64,000 nucleotides of DNA from Arthrobacter sp. StoSoilB22 (GCF_019977315.1 NZ_AP024652.1:1674001-1738000); one strand, 5' to 3'. Shown: positions 36,634 through 48,420, counted from the stretch's first letter. A program made the numbers and translations. The notes: generated by a model not told the origin, from the letters alone.

Positions 36634-38373
36634 ATGCTTGAAGAACTCCGAATCCGTGACCTCGGCGTCATCACAGACGCAGCCCTGCCGCTAGGCCCGG
36701 GCCTCAGTGTCGTCACCGGCGAAACCGGTGCCGGCAAGACCATGGTGGTGACCGCCGTCGGACTTCTTCTTGGTGCGAGATCTGACGCCGGTGCCGTTCG
36801 AAGCGGGGCCAAATCCGCCTCGGCCGAAGCTGTGTTGAAGCTTGATCCGGGGCACAGCGCGGTGGAGCGAGCCAAGGAGGCCGGCGGCGAAGCGGAAGAG
36901 TTCGACGGCGTTGCTGAACTCCTGCTGGCCCGCACCGTTGGTGCTGACGGACGTAGCCGTGCTTATGTTGGCGGGCGAGCGGCACCAGTGGGAGTGTTGG
37001 CCGAGCTGGGCGAAAGTCTGGTGGTAGTCCATGGGCAGTCGGACCAGATCCGGCTCAAGAGCGCTACCGCGCAGCGGCACGCGTTGGACAGGTTTGCCGG
37101 AACGTCCCTGGCGAAGACTCTGGGGGAGTACCAGGACCTGTTCAACCACTGGAAGGCCATCCAGTCTGAACTTGATTCGTTGCGCAGGGAAGCCCGCGAG
37201 CGTCTGCGCGAGGCTGAATCGCTGGACGCCGCCCTCAAGGAAATTGATGAGGTGGATCCCCAGCCGGGTGAAGACGAGACGCTCAAGGCCGAGGCCGTAA
37301 AACTTGCCAACGTTGAAGAACTGCGTTTAGCGGCAGCTGCTGCCCATGAGTCCCTCATTGCCGAGGAATTCGGGGACGCCGGCGACGCAACCACCATGGT
37401 GGATGCGGCCAAGCGGACGTTGGAGCATGTGGCTGAGCATGACGAGGAACTCCGTTCGGCAGCAGCCCGGCTGGCGGAGGTGGGCTTCCTCCTCAATGAC
37501 ATCGCCGCCGAGCTCTCCAGTTACCAGGCGGCCCTGGACACCGAAGGCCCTGAGCGGCTCTCCGAAATAGAGGAACGCCGGGCTGCCCTTGCCAAGCTGA
37601 TCCGCAAGTATGCCCCGAGCATTGATGAAGTGCTTGAGTGGGCGGCTACTGCGAGGACCCGCCTTGATGAGTTGCAGGATGACTCCACTCGCATCGAATC
37701 CTTGGACGCCGAGGTTGCTTCTGCGGAGGCAACGCTGCGCAAGCTGGCGGCGGGCATCACCAAGGCCCGGCTCAAGGCGTCGAAGGACCTCTCAGCCCGG
37801 GTCAGTGCCGAGCTGAAGGCTCTGGCGATGGCTGACGCCACCTTGGTCATCGAGGTGGACGGGAGCGGCCCGCTGGGCCCCTGGGGCACTGATGAGATCG
37901 CTTTTCTCCTCCAGCCCCACTCCGGTGCTCCGGCGAGGCCCCTGGGCAAGGGAGCCTCCGGCGGTGAACTGTCCAGGGTCATGTTGGCCATTGAGGTAGT
38001 GCTCGCCGCAGTGGATCCCGTCCCGACGTTCGTCTTCGATGAGGTGGACGCCGGTGTGGGTGGGCGGGCCGCCGTCGAAATTGGACGCAGGCTGGCGATG
38101 CTCGCCCGGCACGTCCAGGTGCTGGTGGTGACGCACCTGCCGCAGGTGGCTGCCTTCGCGGATCAACATATCCGCGTGACCAAAACGTCCGTGCGCGGCG
38201 CTGACGGGAAGACCACCACCGGCTTCACCTCCAGCGACGTGCAGCTTCTCAGCGACGATGAGCGGGTCAAGGAGCTTGCCCGCATGCTGGCCGGCCAGGA
38301 GGATTCCGAGAGTGCGCAGGCGCATGCCCAGGAACTGCTGGATGACGCAAAGCTTTTACCGCAGCGCGCCTAG
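36634..38373 (+). CDS. recN: DNA repair protein RecN
   Basis: SMC-like ATPase acting early at DNA double-strand breaks. The 579-residue protein has the Walker A GETGAGKT (30-37), the Q-loop VVHGQSDQIRL, a coiled-coil middle of about 150-350, and the signature/Walker B segment GGELSRVMLAIEVV ... FDEVDAGVGG. The HLPQVAAFADQHIRV motif is RecN-specific. It lies 3 bases after nadK. The genes between recN and pyrG in M. tuberculosis (Rv1697, Rv1698) are absent here. Confidence 0.96.
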   Translation: MLEELRIRDLGVITDAALPLGPGLSVVTGETGAGKTMVVTAVGLLLGARSDAGAVRSGAKSASAEAVLKLDPGHSAVERAKEAGGEAEEFDGVAELLLARTVGADGRSRAYVGGRAAPVGVLAELGESLVVVHGQSDQIRLKSATAQRHALDRFAGTSLAKTLGEYQDLFNHWKAIQSELDSLRREARERLREAESLDAALKEIDEVDPQPGEDETLKAEAVKLANVEELRLAAAAAHESLIAEEFGDAGDATTMVDAAKRTLEHVAEHDEELRSAAARLAEVGFLLNDIAAELSSYQAALDTEGPERLSEIEERRAALAKLIRKYAPSIDEVLEWAATARTRLDELQDDSTRIESLDAEVASAEATLRKLAAGITKARLKASKDLSARVSAELKALAMADATLVIEVDGSGPLGPWGTDEIAFLLQPHSGAPARPLGKGASGGELSRVMLAIEVVLAAVDPVPTFVFDEVDAGVGGRAAVEIGRRLAMLARHVQVLVVTHLPQVAAFADQHIRVTKTSVRGADGKTTTGFTSSDVQLLSDDERVKELARMLAGQEDSESAQAHAQELLDDAKLLPQRA

Positions 38374-38448
38374 TGTCTTTGGGGGAGTGCGGGTGTTTTG
38401 GTGGAGTGCGACCACCATCACATCGGTGCACTTAATCCCACCCGGGTC

Positions 38449-38476
38449 TTGCTTGGACCGCGGTGGTGAGTAACTA
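38449..38476 (+). promoter_or_regulatory. Candidate pyrG promoter
   Basis: TTGCTT (38449-38454), a 16-bp spacer and TAACTA (38471-38476), about 45 bases before the pyrG start. I could not tell whether a pyrimidine-dependent initiation mechanism operates. Confidence 0.4.
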
Positions 38477-38518
38477 TTGACCATTTGGGGAATCCGAACG
38501 GACGCTTGGAAGGCGTAA

Positions 38519-40267
<1,749 letters not shown>

Positions 40268-40294
40268 ACGCAAGTACTAACGAAGGACGGCGCG

Positions 40295-40957
40295 ATGCCC
40301 GGCATTTCTGAAACCCCCCGCACATCAAGGCAGGTTTCGGACATGCCGAGCCCGCGCCGTCTTTTGTCTACCAGCAAGGTGTACGAAGGGCGCATTTGGG
40401 ACGTGGTCAGCGACTCGTTCCAACTGAGTGACGGCACGGACACCCTGGTTCGTGACTACATCGACCACCCGGGTGCGGTTGCGGTGCTGCCCATGAACGT
40501 GGACGGCGAAATCCTGTTGCTGAAGCAGTACCGTCATCCGGTGGGCATGGATTTGTGGGAGATCCCCGCTGGCCTGCTGGACGTCGAGGGCGAGGACTTT
40601 GTGGTGGGTGCGGCCCGGGAGCTGGCTGAGGAAGCTGATCTGGTTGCCGCTACCTGGAACGTCCTTGTGGACTTCTTCAACTCCCCGGGCTCATCCAGCG
40701 AGGCTGTCCGCATCTACTTGGCACGCGGCCTCAGCGATGTCGCCTTGGCGGACCGGCACGTCCGGACCGATGAAGAAGCTGAAATTGAACTCCATTGGGT
40801 GCCGCTTGAAGACGCCGTGAAGGCAGTGATGGACGGCCGTCTGCACAATCCCTCAGCCGTGTTGGGGATTCTGGCTGCCGCTGCCGCAAAGGCCGATGGC
40901 TTCACCAGCCTTCGCCCCGCCAACGCGCCCTGGCCGGCTCACCCGAGCCAGCGCTGA
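40295..40957 (+). CDS. NUDIX hydrolase, ADP-ribose pyrophosphatase type
   Basis: The 220-residue protein has the NUDIX box [13 protein letters not shown] preceded by [13 protein letters not shown], and [20 protein letters not shown], a signature of ADP-ribose pyrophosphatases (MutT-like N-terminal strand swap). It would hydrolyse ADP-ribose to AMP and ribose 5-phosphate, clearing reactive ADP-ribose. M. tuberculosis Rv1700, a biochemically studied ADP-ribose pyrophosphatase, occupies the same position after pyrG. GAAGGA precedes the ATG. Confidence 0.92.
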   Translation: MPGISETPRTSRQVSDMPSPRRLLSTSKVYEGRIWDVVSDSFQLSDGTDTLVRDYIDHPGAVAVLPMNVDGEILLLKQYRHPVGMDLWEIPAGLLDVEGEDFVVGAARELAEEADLVAATWNVLVDFFNSPGSSSEAVRIYLARGLSDVALADRHVRTDEEAEIELHWVPLEDAVKAVMDGRLHNPSAVLGILAAAAAKADGFTSLRPANAPWPAHPSQR

Positions 40958-40959
40958 GC

Positions 40960-41919
40960 ATGGCCGAGGCCGCCACTCGAACCGCAAATGGCGTTGACCG
41001 TGCGGTAACTGACTATCTGCAGCACGTCGGCGTGGAACGCGGTTTGGCGGCCAATACCTTGTCCGCCTACCGCAGGGACTTGTCCCGGTATTCGAACTTT
41101 CTGGCAGCCCAAGGTGTAGATCAGCCGGGAAACATCACCCGGCATCATGTGACGGCTTTCGTCCAGGCGTTGTCCGACGGTTCCGATGGCGGCGCGGTAC
41201 TGGGCGTCCGCTCCGCCGCGCGGACAGTGGTGGCCGTCCGTGGGCTCCATAAGTTTTGGGCGCTGGAAGGAACCACGACGGCGGACCCCGCCAGCGATGT
41301 CCACCCGCCCATGCCAGGCAAACGGCTTCCCAAAGCCATCAGTGTTGGCGAAGTGACGCGCATCCTGGAAGCTGCCGGCTCGGATAGCGCCACTGGCCTC
41401 CGGGACCGTGCCCTGCTTGAGTTCCTGTACTCCACAGGGGCCCGCATCAGCGAGGCCGTGGGACTGGACGTCGATGACGTCTCCCTCGAAGACACCGGTG
41501 GCGACCCCGCAATTGTGCGGCTGTTCGGCAAGGGGTCCAAGGAGCGTCTGGTGCCTCTGGGCTCCTACGGTGCCCGCGCCGTCGGGGCCTATGTTGTCCG
41601 CGGCAGGCCGCTCCTGGCGTCCAAGGGCAAAGGCACTCCCGCGCTGTTCCTCAATGCCCGGGGTGGCCGGATCAGCCGGCAGAGTGCTTGGACCATCCTG
41701 AAGACGGCGGCCGAGAAGGCCAACATCACCAAGGATGTTTCGCCGCACACTTTGCGCCATTCCTTTGCCACCCACCTGTTGGAAGGTGGAGCAGATGTCA
41801 GGGTTGTGCAGGAGCTCCTGGGACACGCATCAGTAACCACAACACAGGTCTATACATTGGTCACCGCGGATACCTTGCGCGAGGTCTACGCCGCCGCGCA
41901 TCCCAGGGCGTTGGGCTGA
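40960..41919 (+). CDS. xerD: XerD-type tyrosine recombinase
   Basis: Site-specific recombinase that resolves chromosome dimers at dif together with XerC. The catalytic residues can be placed: Arg162 in STGARISEA, His263 and Arg266 in HTLRH, His289 in LGHAS, and Tyr298 in TTQVYTL. The N-terminal SAM-like DNA-binding domain spans about 10-105. Length (319) and the NUDIX-xerD order match the housekeeping enzyme, so it is not a phage integrase. The ATG at 40960 follows the NUDIX stop by 2 bases. Confidence 0.92.
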   Translation: MAEAATRTANGVDRAVTDYLQHVGVERGLAANTLSAYRRDLSRYSNFLAAQGVDQPGNITRHHVTAFVQALSDGSDGGAVLGVRSAARTVVAVRGLHKFWALEGTTTADPASDVHPPMPGKRLPKAISVGEVTRILEAAGSDSATGLRDRALLEFLYSTGARISEAVGLDVDDVSLEDTGGDPAIVRLFGKGSKERLVPLGSYGARAVGAYVVRGRPLLASKGKGTPALFLNARGGRISRQSAWTILKTAAEKANITKDVSPHTLRHSFATHLLEGGADVRVVQELLGHASVTTTQVYTLVTADTLREVYAAAHPRALG

Positions 41920-41925
41920 ACGGGG

Positions 41926-42684
41926 CTATTCGAGCACGTTGAGCGTCAGCTCCACTGCGTCCACGAACAATGCCAACAGCGACGTCCCCAAGCCAGCTAC
42001 GAGCAACAGCCCGGGGTGTGCAAGCCCCACCACCACCCGCTTGAGCCGCGGGCGTCCACGGAGGAACTTCTTTGGTACGCGTGTCTTCTGCGGTACCTGC
42101 CGCCAACCCCGCAACCGCCGCAGGAACCATGCGCAGCGGATAATGAAGGCCATCCAAAGGACGGAGAGGACCAGCGGAACTGCGGCCAGCATGAGGTTGA
42201 ACCCCAGGGCGGTGACTTCCTTCTCGGAATCGCCAATGACGGTCTGGACGGTGGTGGAGATGGAGGCACTCATCACCACGGAGGCTGCCCACACCATGAA
42301 CGCTGCCACCAAGGCGAGGAACCGGACGAAGAAGTGGCCGAGGACTGTTGCATCTACGGCCCGGAGATGGCTGCGGGGCGTGGCGTGCAGCACCACCAGC
42401 GTGGAGATCAGGGTAGGAAGCGCGGCCACGAGTACCAGCAGGTACCAAGTCCATCCGGCCAGGTCCACCACCTCGTCCAGGACGATCAGCCCTGCCCACA
42501 CCACGGTCCACGCCCAGCCTGCATAAAGGGGGTGTGCCACCAGCCATCGGGGCAACCACGTGTCCCGTTCCGGTTTGGCTTTGGGAGCTCTTTCTGCGGG
42601 CCCTGCAGCGTTGTCGGACGGCGGTTCTGCAACGTCGTCGACGGCGGCCACCTTGGTTGGCCGGTTACCCCCACCTTCTGTCAT
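41926..42684 (-). CDS. Hypothetical integral membrane protein
   Basis: 252 residues, unrecognised. The first about 40 residues are Pro/Glu/Lys-rich and cytoplasmic in character. Four or five hydrophobic segments follow (about 52-75, 80-100, 120-145, 165-190, 215-245). No transport or enzyme motif. It converges with xerD and stands alone. Its promoter mirrors argC: TACAGT lies 6 bases before the ATG on the minus strand. Confidence 0.8.
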   Translation of the reverse strand: MTEGGGNRPTKVAAVDDVAEPPSDNAAGPAERAPKAKPERDTWLPRWLVAHPLYAGWAWTVVWAGLIVLDEVVDLAGWTWYLLVLVAALPTLISTLVVLHATPRSHLRAVDATVLGHFFVRFLALVAAFMVWAASVVMSASISTTVQTVIGDSEKEVTALGFNLMLAAVPLVLSVLWMAFIIRCAWFLRRLRGWRQVPQKTRVPKKFLRGRPRLKRVVVGLAHPGLLLVAGLGTSLLALFVDAVELTLNVLE

Positions 42685-42690
42685 GGGCTC

Positions 42691-42696
42691 ACTGTA
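42691..42696 (-). promoter_or_regulatory. Leaderless-type -10 of the membrane protein gene
   Basis: Minus-strand TACAGT ends 6 bases before the ATG at 42684, identical in sequence and spacing to the argC -10. Confidence 0.5.
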
Positions 42697-42727
42697 GCAA
42701 TGGCGGCAGTGGCAGGGGAGATCAGGT

Positions 42728-42733
42728 TAAGGT
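42728..42733 (+). promoter_or_regulatory. Leaderless-type -10 of the second NUDIX gene
   Basis: TAAGGT ends 7 bases before the ATG at 42741. The upstream gap is shared with the divergent membrane protein gene. Confidence 0.35.
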
Positions 42734-42740
42734 AGGCAGC

Positions 42741-43238
42741 ATGACTGCAGCCCATGTGACCTTGTGCTTCCTCCTCCGCGACGGCGCGGACGGCGAGCAT
42801 GTCCTGCTCGGAACCAAGAAGACAGGTTTCGGCAGGGGCAAGGTAGTGGGGGTGGGCGGCCACGTGGAGCTGGGGGAAACCGCCTCGCAGGCTGCGTGCC
42901 GGGAGGTCATGGAGGAAATCAACGTGGTGGTCACGGCGAAGGACCTGATTCCGGCGGGCACTGTGGACTTTGTTTTCCCGGCAAGGCCGGAGTGGAACAT
43001 GGCCACCACTGTGTTCTTGACCCGCGAGTGGGAGGGCGAGCCGTCCGAAAGCGACGAGATTGCCCCCGCATGGTTTCCCGTGGCGGAACTTCCCGTGGAC
43101 AGGATGTGGGCCGACGCCGAGCATTGGCTGCCGGCGATGATCGCCGGCCGGCGCATCGCCGTGCGGGTGGCTCTGGCGGCCGATAACGAGAATGTGGCTG
43201 ACGTCCGAACCCTTGAGTGGGTGGACCCTCAGCTGTAG
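42741..43238 (+). CDS. NUDIX hydrolase, 8-oxo-dGTP diphosphatase-like
   Basis: 165 residues. The NUDIX box is complete: GGHVELGETASQAACREVMEEI. The preceding LGTKKTGFGRGKVVGVGG resembles MTH1-type sanitising enzymes that hydrolyse oxidised purine nucleotides. A longer reading back to 42534 would overlap the membrane protein gene on the other strand and is rejected. Substrate not provable from sequence. Confidence 0.85.
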   Translation: MTAAHVTLCFLLRDGADGEHVLLGTKKTGFGRGKVVGVGGHVELGETASQAACREVMEEINVVVTAKDLIPAGTVDFVFPARPEWNMATTVFLTREWEGEPSESDEIAPAWFPVAELPVDRMWADAEHWLPAMIAGRRIAVRVALAADNENVADVRTLEWVDPQL

Positions 43239-43254
43239 CAGGAGCGAGTGAAGA

Positions 43255-43298
43255 ACGACGCCGGGCCGGTCGCCTTTCGGTGACCGGCCCGGCGTCGT
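43255..43298. terminator. Strong bidirectional terminator
   Basis: A perfect 17-bp stem, ACGACGCCGGGCCGGTC (43255-43271) with GACCGGCCCGGCGTCGT (43282-43298), stands between the convergent NUDIX and prpC genes and can serve both. Confidence 0.88.
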
Positions 43299-43323
43299 GC
43301 TTCTTGCTTAAGAACCGGAAGCG

Positions 43324-44463
43324 TTACGGAACGTGCCGCTCTTCGGGCCCGTTGTATTCGCTGAGCGGGCGGATCAGGGAGTTGGACGCTACCTGTTCCA
43401 TGACGTGTGCTGTCCAGCCGGTGATGCGGCTTGCGACGAACAGCGGCGTGAAAGTCTGGGTGTCGAAGCCCATGAGGTGGTAGGTGGGTCCGGCCGGGTA
43501 GTCGAGGTTGGGCTTGATGGCCTTGGCTTCGTCCATGGCCTGCTCGAGTCCGTTGTAGAGGCCCAGGAGTTCGGGTCGCCCGTAGTGGGCGATCATCTTG
43601 TCCAGTGCGGCTTTCATGGTGGGCACGCGGGAGTCGCCGTGCTTGTAGACGCGGTGTCCGAAGCCCATGACCTTTTTCTTCTGGGCCAGGGCGTCTTCCA
43701 TCCATGCACGGGCACGGGTGGCGGCTTCTTCGAGGGATTCTTCGCTGCGGATGCCGATCTCGTCAAAGGTGTGCATCACGGCTTCGTTGGCTCCGCCGTG
43801 CAGGGGACCCTTAAGGGCACCGATGGCTGCGGTGACAGCGGAGTGCAGGTCCGAGAGGGTGGAGGTGACCACTCGGGCGGTAAAGGTGGAGGCGTTGAAG
43901 GAGTGTTCCGCGTACAGGATCATGGAGACGTTGAACGCCTCCACCACTTCGGGCACCTGTTCTTCGCCGAAGGTCATCCAGAGGAAGTTTGCCGAGTAGT
44001 CCAGGTCATCGCGGGGCTCAACCACATCCTGGCCGCGGCGGCGGCGTTGATCGTAGGCCACGACGGCGGGCATGGCGGCCCAGAGGTCGATTGCCTTTTT
44101 CATGTTGGCTTCTGGTGATGAGTCCTCAGCCAGTTCGTGCCGGGCACCGAGTACGGATGCTGCCGTGCGGCAGACATCCATGGGGTGGGCGGTGGTGGGT
44201 AACGCGTCCACTACCGTCTTGACCACGGGGTCAAGGGCACGGCCTGCACGTTCCCGGGCAGTGAATTCCGCCAGTTCTGTTTCGTTGGGCAGTTCGCCGT
44301 TCCACAACAGGTAGGCCACTTCTTCGAAGCTGCATTTGGCGGCCAGTTCCTGGACCGGGTACCCGCGGTAGAGCAGCGAGTTGGTCTCCGGGTTGACCTT
44401 CGAGACGGCGGTGTAGTCCACCACGACGCCGGCCAGGCCCTTTTTGATGTCTTCAGCTGTCAT
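43324..44463 (-). CDS. prpC: 2-methylcitrate synthase / citrate synthase
   Basis: Condenses propionyl-CoA with oxaloacetate to 2-methylcitrate, the entry step of the methylcitrate cycle. The 379-residue protein has the short (about 380) length of type I citrate/methylcitrate synthases, with catalytic His in GPLHGGANE and MGFGHRVYKHGDSR. The adjoining prpB and prpD set the methylcitrate role; many members also make citrate. It is last in the operon GntR-prpD-prpB-prpC, after a 76-base gap. Confidence 0.9.
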   Translation of the reverse strand: MTAEDIKKGLAGVVVDYTAVSKVNPETNSLLYRGYPVQELAAKCSFEEVAYLLWNGELPNETELAEFTARERAGRALDPVVKTVVDALPTTAHPMDVCRTAASVLGARHELAEDSSPEANMKKAIDLWAAMPAVVAYDQRRRRGQDVVEPRDDLDYSANFLWMTFGEEQVPEVVEAFNVSMILYAEHSFNASTFTARVVTSTLSDLHSAVTAAIGALKGPLHGGANEAVMHTFDEIGIRSEESLEEAATRARAWMEDALAQKKKVMGFGHRVYKHGDSRVPTMKAALDKMIAHYGRPELLGLYNGLEQAMDEAKAIKPNLDYPAGPTYHLMGFDTQTFTPLFVASRITGWTAHVMEQVASNSLIRPLSEYNGPEERHVP

Positions 44464-44539
44464 GCTGAACTCCTTCGTTCATAATGCACGCGGTCCGGAA
44501 GCCCCGGACTGCCTGCTTTCCCCTGAATGAATCCCGGTC

Positions 44540-45445
44540 CTAGCGAATGCCGGGAACCTGGAAGTTGAAAACGCCGGTATCGAACTGGTTGTATGCCTCG
44601 TAGTCCACGAGTTCGTAGAGGCGTGCACGTGTGAGCATGTTGTCCACGTGCGCTTCCTGGGTCCCCGCAGCCTTGATCGATTCCAGAGTACGCTCTGCAG
44701 CGCCCATGGCAATGCGCAGGAGGGTAACGGGGTAGATGACCATGTTCACTCCCACCCCTTGGAGCTGGTCCACGGTGAAGAGGTCGCTTTTGCCGAACTC
44801 TGTCATGTTGGCCAGGATGGGCACGTCCACGGCGTCGCGGATGGCTTGAAACTCGCTCAGATCACGCATGGCTTCGGGGAAGATCGCGTCGGCACCTGCG
44901 TCCACGAGAGCTCGTGCGCGGTCTTGCGCGGACTGAATTCCCTCGACGGCCCGGATGTCGGTGCGGGCCATGATGAGGAAATTCGGGTCGCGGCGGGCGT
45001 CTGCTGCGGCTCGGATGCGTTTGGTGGCGGTGTCGATGTCGACGACGTTTTTGCCGTCCAGGTGGCCGCAGCGTTTCGGGTTGAACTGGTCCTCGATGTG
45101 GCAGCCTGCCAGGCCCGCGTTTTCGAGTTCTTGGATGGTCCGGGCCACGTTCATGGGTTCACCGAATCCGGTGTCCGCGTCCACCAGGGAGGGCAGGTCC
45201 GTCATGCGGGCGATCTGCCCGGCCCTTGTTGCTACTTCGGTGAGGGTGGTGAGGCCGATGTCGGGCAGGCCGAGGTCGTTGGCCAGGACGGCGCCGGAGA
45301 TGTAGACGCCGGCGAAGCCTTTCTCTTCGATCAGCCTTGCGGAGAGCGGGTTGAACGCGCCCGGGAACTGCTGCACGGTCCCGGAGGCCAGCAGCTCGCG
45401 CAGCTTTACGCGCTTCTGTTCAGGGGTGACTTTGGAGTACAGCAT
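44540..45445 (-). CDS. prpB: 2-methylisocitrate lyase
   Basis: Cleaves 2-methylisocitrate to pyruvate and succinate. The 301-residue protein has KRCGHLDGK with the active-site Cys, and DADTGFGEP with the Mg-binding Asp residues, both typical of the ICL/PEPM superfamily. The Cys in the loop distinguishes it from the isocitrate lyase AceA by length (301 against about 430). It follows prpD with no gap (stop 45446, start 45445). Confidence 0.94.
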   Translation of the reverse strand: MLYSKVTPEQKRVKLRELLASGTVQQFPGAFNPLSARLIEEKGFAGVYISGAVLANDLGLPDIGLTTLTEVATRAGQIARMTDLPSLVDADTGFGEPMNVARTIQELENAGLAGCHIEDQFNPKRCGHLDGKNVVDIDTATKRIRAAADARRDPNFLIMARTDIRAVEGIQSAQDRARALVDAGADAIFPEAMRDLSEFQAIRDAVDVPILANMTEFGKSDLFTVDQLQGVGVNMVIYPVTLLRIAMGAAERTLESIKAAGTQEAHVDNMLTRARLYELVDYEAYNQFDTGVFNFQVPGIR

Positions 45446-46966
45446 TTAGAACAGTCCCTTGGGTGCGTTGTTGAGGTCGATCACGCCGGGGGCTGCGGTG
45501 ATGTTGAGCTGGTCCAGTTCGCCTTCGCCCAGTTCGGTGACGCGCTCGACGGCGGTGAGGAACCTTTCGATTTCGGCCTCTTCGACCAAACCAGCAGCGA
45601 GGGTGCGGAACTTGTTGATGTATTGCTCGCGGGCGAACGGCCGGGCGCCGAGCGGGTGGGCATCGGCCACGGCGATCTCGTCGGTAATCACTGTGCCGTC
45701 GTTGAGGGTGATCTCCACGGAACCGCCGAAGGCCTTCTCCGCGATGTCCAGTGAGTGGTAGCGGCGGGTCCATTCCGGGTCTTCTACGGTGGTGACTTTG
45801 TGCCAGAGTTCCACGGTGTCCGGGCGGGCGGCGCGTTCGGGGGCGTAGGAGTCCACGTGGTGCCATGCGCCGTCCTGCAGGGCCACAGTGAAGATGTAGG
45901 GGATGGAGTGGTCCAGGGTTTCGCGGGATGCGGTGGGGGAGTACTTCTGGGGATCGTTCGCGCCGGAACCGATCACGTAGTGCGTGTGGTGGCTGGTCTT
46001 GATCAGCACGGAGGCTACGTTGGCCGGGTCCGTGGTTTCCGGGTGCTCACGGTTGAGCTTGCGGGCGAGGTCGATCCAGGCCTGTGCCTGGTATTCGGCG
46101 GAGTGTTCCTTGGTGTAGGTGTCCAGGATGGCGCGCTTGGCTTCGCCGGGCAGCGGCAGGGGTACTTCGTAGGAGGCGTCCGGGCCATCCAGCATCCAGG
46201 CGATCACGCCGTCTTCGCCTTCGTAGATGGGCACAGGGGAGGTCTGGCCGCGCATGGAGCGATCCACGGCTTCGACCGCCATCTTGCCCGCGAAAGCCGG
46301 GGCGTGGGCCTTCCAGGTGGAGATTTCGCCCTTGCGGGACTGTCGGGTGGCGGTGGTGGTGTGGAGGGCCTGGCCCACGGACTGGAAGATAGTCTCCACG
46401 TCCAAACCCAGCAACGTGCCGATGCCTGCCGCGGCGGAGGGGCCGAGGTGGGCTACGTGGTCGATCTTGTGTTTGTGCAGGCAGATGGCTTTGACCAGGT
46501 TCACCTGGATTTCGTAGCCGGTGGCGATGGCACGGACCAAGTCGGCGCCGTTGGAGCCCACGTGCTGGGCGACGGCCAGGATCGGGGGGATGTTATCTCC
46601 CGGGTGGGAGTAGTCCGCGGCCAGGAACGTGTCGTGGTAATCGAGTTCGCGGACGGCTACGCCGTTGGCCCAGGCGGCCCATTCCGGGGAGACCTGATCG
46701 CTGATGCCGAAGACGTGCGCGCCCTTGCCATTGGCCGAGGGTGCGTGGGTCAGCGCCTGCGCGCGGGCGGCAACAATGGGGCCACGCTTCAACGAGGCGA
46801 TGGCCACCGAGGCGTTGTCGATGATCCGGTTGATCACCATGTCGGTGACCTCCGGGGTGACGTCAACGGGGTCTGCGGCGACCACGGCGATCTTGTGCGC
46901 CAATTGCTGTTCGCGCGGGAGGTTCTCTTCGCTCTTGTAGACGCGGACGTGGTGGTTCTTAACCAT
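45446..46966 (-). CDS. prpD: 2-methylcitrate dehydratase, MmgE/PrpD family
   Basis: Dehydrates 2-methylcitrate to 2-methyl-cis-aconitate. The 506-residue protein has the length and landmarks of PrpD, with the central [19 protein letters not shown] region and [18 protein letters not shown]. It needs no Fe-S cluster, unlike AcnD. The short gap (23 bases) from the GntR gene suggests they share a transcript. Together prpD, prpB and prpC form the methylcitrate cycle for propionate from odd-chain fatty acids or sterols. Confidence 0.93.
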   Translation of the reverse strand: MVKNHHVRVYKSEENLPREQQLAHKIAVVAADPVDVTPEVTDMVINRIIDNASVAIASLKRGPIVAARAQALTHAPSANGKGAHVFGISDQVSPEWAAWANGVAVRELDYHDTFLAADYSHPGDNIPPILAVAQHVGSNGADLVRAIATGYEIQVNLVKAICLHKHKIDHVAHLGPSAAAGIGTLLGLDVETIFQSVGQALHTTTATRQSRKGEISTWKAHAPAFAGKMAVEAVDRSMRGQTSPVPIYEGEDGVIAWMLDGPDASYEVPLPLPGEAKRAILDTYTKEHSAEYQAQAWIDLARKLNREHPETTDPANVASVLIKTSHHTHYVIGSGANDPQKYSPTASRETLDHSIPYIFTVALQDGAWHHVDSYAPERAARPDTVELWHKVTTVEDPEWTRRYHSLDIAEKAFGGSVEITLNDGTVITDEIAVADAHPLGARPFAREQYINKFRTLAAGLVEEAEIERFLTAVERVTELGEGELDQLNITAAPGVIDLNNAPKGLF

Positions 46967-46989
46967 GATGCTCCTTCTGGTGGGACGTT

Positions 46990-47631
46990 CTACCGGGCCG
47001 TGTGGGTGGCTTTGACGTGGGTGAGGCTGCGGTGCAGGTGGACAGTGGTGGCGGCCTCCGCCAGCCGGGGGTTGCCCGCGGCGATGGCTTCGGCAATCGC
47101 CGCGTGCTCGGCAGCGGCTGCGTGGAGCCGTGCGGCATCGTCGGCTGCCAGCCGGCGGACGCGGACCAAATGGACACGCAGGCTCCGCATGGCGTTCGCC
47201 AAGTACGAATTGGAGATTGCAGCATCTATCGCGTCGTCCAGGCGGCTCACCAGGGCGTAGTACTCGTGCCGCGCGGGATCCTGGTCGCTGAGCAGCTCGG
47301 GGGCCAGCAGCAGTTGGGAGTGCAGCTCGGCGAACACGCCCGGCTCGCCGCGTTCGGCAGCAAGGGCAGCGGCTCTCACTTCAAGCGTTTCGCGTAACTC
47401 GAACAGTTCGTCGATGCTCTCCAGCGAGATATCGGTGACGACGACGCCGCGGCCGCCTGCCGCCGTCGTCAATCCTTCTGCGGTCAGCCGGCTCAGCGCC
47501 TCCCGGACCGGCGTACGGGACACGCCCAAGCGTTCGGACTGCTCCACCTCAGCGAGGACCGTGCCTGGTTGGAGGCGCCACTCAATGATGTCTTCACGGA
47601 GGGCCGAGTAAGCCCGATCACTGGCGCGCAT
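46990..47631 (-). CDS. GntR/FadR-family transcriptional regulator
   Basis: 213 residues. N-terminal winged helix: [21 protein letters not shown] followed by [21 protein letters not shown], the GntR signature. The C-terminal all-helical FCD domain (about 80-210) has the [16 protein letters not shown] helix and would bind a small carboxylate. As first gene of the prp operon, it probably senses a propionate-derived metabolite such as methylcitrate. Two TGTATACA palindromes lie upstream of its start, one overlapping the candidate -10. Confidence 0.88.
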   Translation of the reverse strand: MRASDRAYSALREDIIEWRLQPGTVLAEVEQSERLGVSRTPVREALSRLTAEGLTTAAGGRGVVVTDISLESIDELFELRETLEVRAAALAAERGEPGVFAELHSQLLLAPELLSDQDPARHEYYALVSRLDDAIDAAISNSYLANAMRSLRVHLVRVRRLAADDAARLHAAAAEHAAIAEAIAAGNPRLAEAATTVHLHRSLTHVKATHTAR

Positions 47632-47638
47632 GACCTCA

Positions 47639-47700
47639 GTGTATACACAGGATTAGCTAGGAGTCACAAAAACCGCAAAAATCATCAAATTTGTATACAT
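47639..47700 (-). promoter_or_regulatory. GntR-prp operon promoter and paired operators
   Basis: GTGTATACAC (47639-47648) and TGTATACA (47692-47699) share the core GTATAC, centres 52 bp apart, about five helical turns. On the minus strand TATACA within the first could be the -10, 8 bases from the ATG, with TTGTGA as -35 at 18-bp spacing. The layout suggests autoregulation with DNA looping. Confidence 0.6.
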
Positions 47701-47706
47701 CTCTGG

Positions 47707-48420
47707 CTAAGCGTGGTTCCAGCCGTACTCGTTCTCCGGCCGGCCGGGAGTACCATACCGGGGCGCCCGGGTGACCGTTCCGGCGTCGGCCAAGTACTCC
47801 AGATAGCGCCGGGCGGTCACCCGGGACATGCCCAGCGCGTCCATCACTTCGCTCGCGGACACAGGCCGATGTCCCGCGCGCACCAAGTCCTTCACTGCCT
47901 CCAAGGTGGACCCGGACAGGCCCTTGGGCAGCGGTAGTTCGGTGGGAGCGCGAAGGCTCGCAAACGCTTGGTCTACGTCGCTCTGCGAGGCTCCTGCTTT
48001 GGAAATCCCGGACATGGAGCCTGCCAACTGTTCACGGAACGTCCGGTAGCTGCGGAGTTTGTCGGCGAACGTGGCGTAGGTGAAGGGCTTGATGAGGTAC
48101 TGCACGACGCCGATGGACACGGCGCTGCGCACGATGTTCAGTTCCCGGACGGCAGTGATGGCGATGATGTCCGCAAAGACTCCCGCGGAACGCATCCGGC
48201 GGGCGACGTCCAATCCGTGCAGATCCGGGAGGTTCATGTCCAACAGGACCAAATCCACGGGGGAGCCGGAGGCTGCGAATTCGCCCAGGATGCGCAAGGC
48301 CGACTGCCCATCCGGCGCCGTTCCCACCAAGGTGAAGCCGTCCAGGCGGCCAACATAGACAGAGTGGGCGTCCGAGGCAATTGGCTCGTCTTCCACCACC
48401 AGGACGCGGATGTCTGTCAT
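47707..48420 (-). CDS. CitB/DcuR-family response regulator
   Basis: 237 residues. The receiver domain has the acidic pair Glu10-Asp11, phospho-acceptor Asp61 in LLDMNLPDLHG, and KPF(T) near 110. The C-terminal part (about 150-237) carries a winged helix typical of the CitB/DpiA group (GHRPVSASEVMDALGMSRVTARRYLEYL). It overlaps the sensor kinase by 4 bases. The pair probably controls dctA, divergent from the kinase. Confidence 0.92.
   Translation of the reverse strand: MTDIRVLVVEDEPIASDAHSVYVGRLDGFTLVGTAPDGQSALRILGEFAASGSPVDLVLLDMNLPDLHGLDVARRMRSAGVFADIIAITAVRELNIVRSAVSIGVVQYLIKPFTYATFADKLRSYRTFREQLAGSMSGISKAGASQSDVDQAFASLRAPTELPLPKGLSGSTLEAVKDLVRAGHRPVSASEVMDALGMSRVTARRYLEYLADAGTVTRAPRYGTPGRPENEYGWNHA

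Noticed and set aside
40960..41919. Integrase of a mobile element
   Set aside because: Length, neighbours and motif spacing fit the chromosomal XerD, and no element boundaries are seen.
45755..47260. 501-residue plus-strand frame over prpD
   Set aside because: Overlaps the recognised prpD completely and shows glycine/valine-rich shadow composition.
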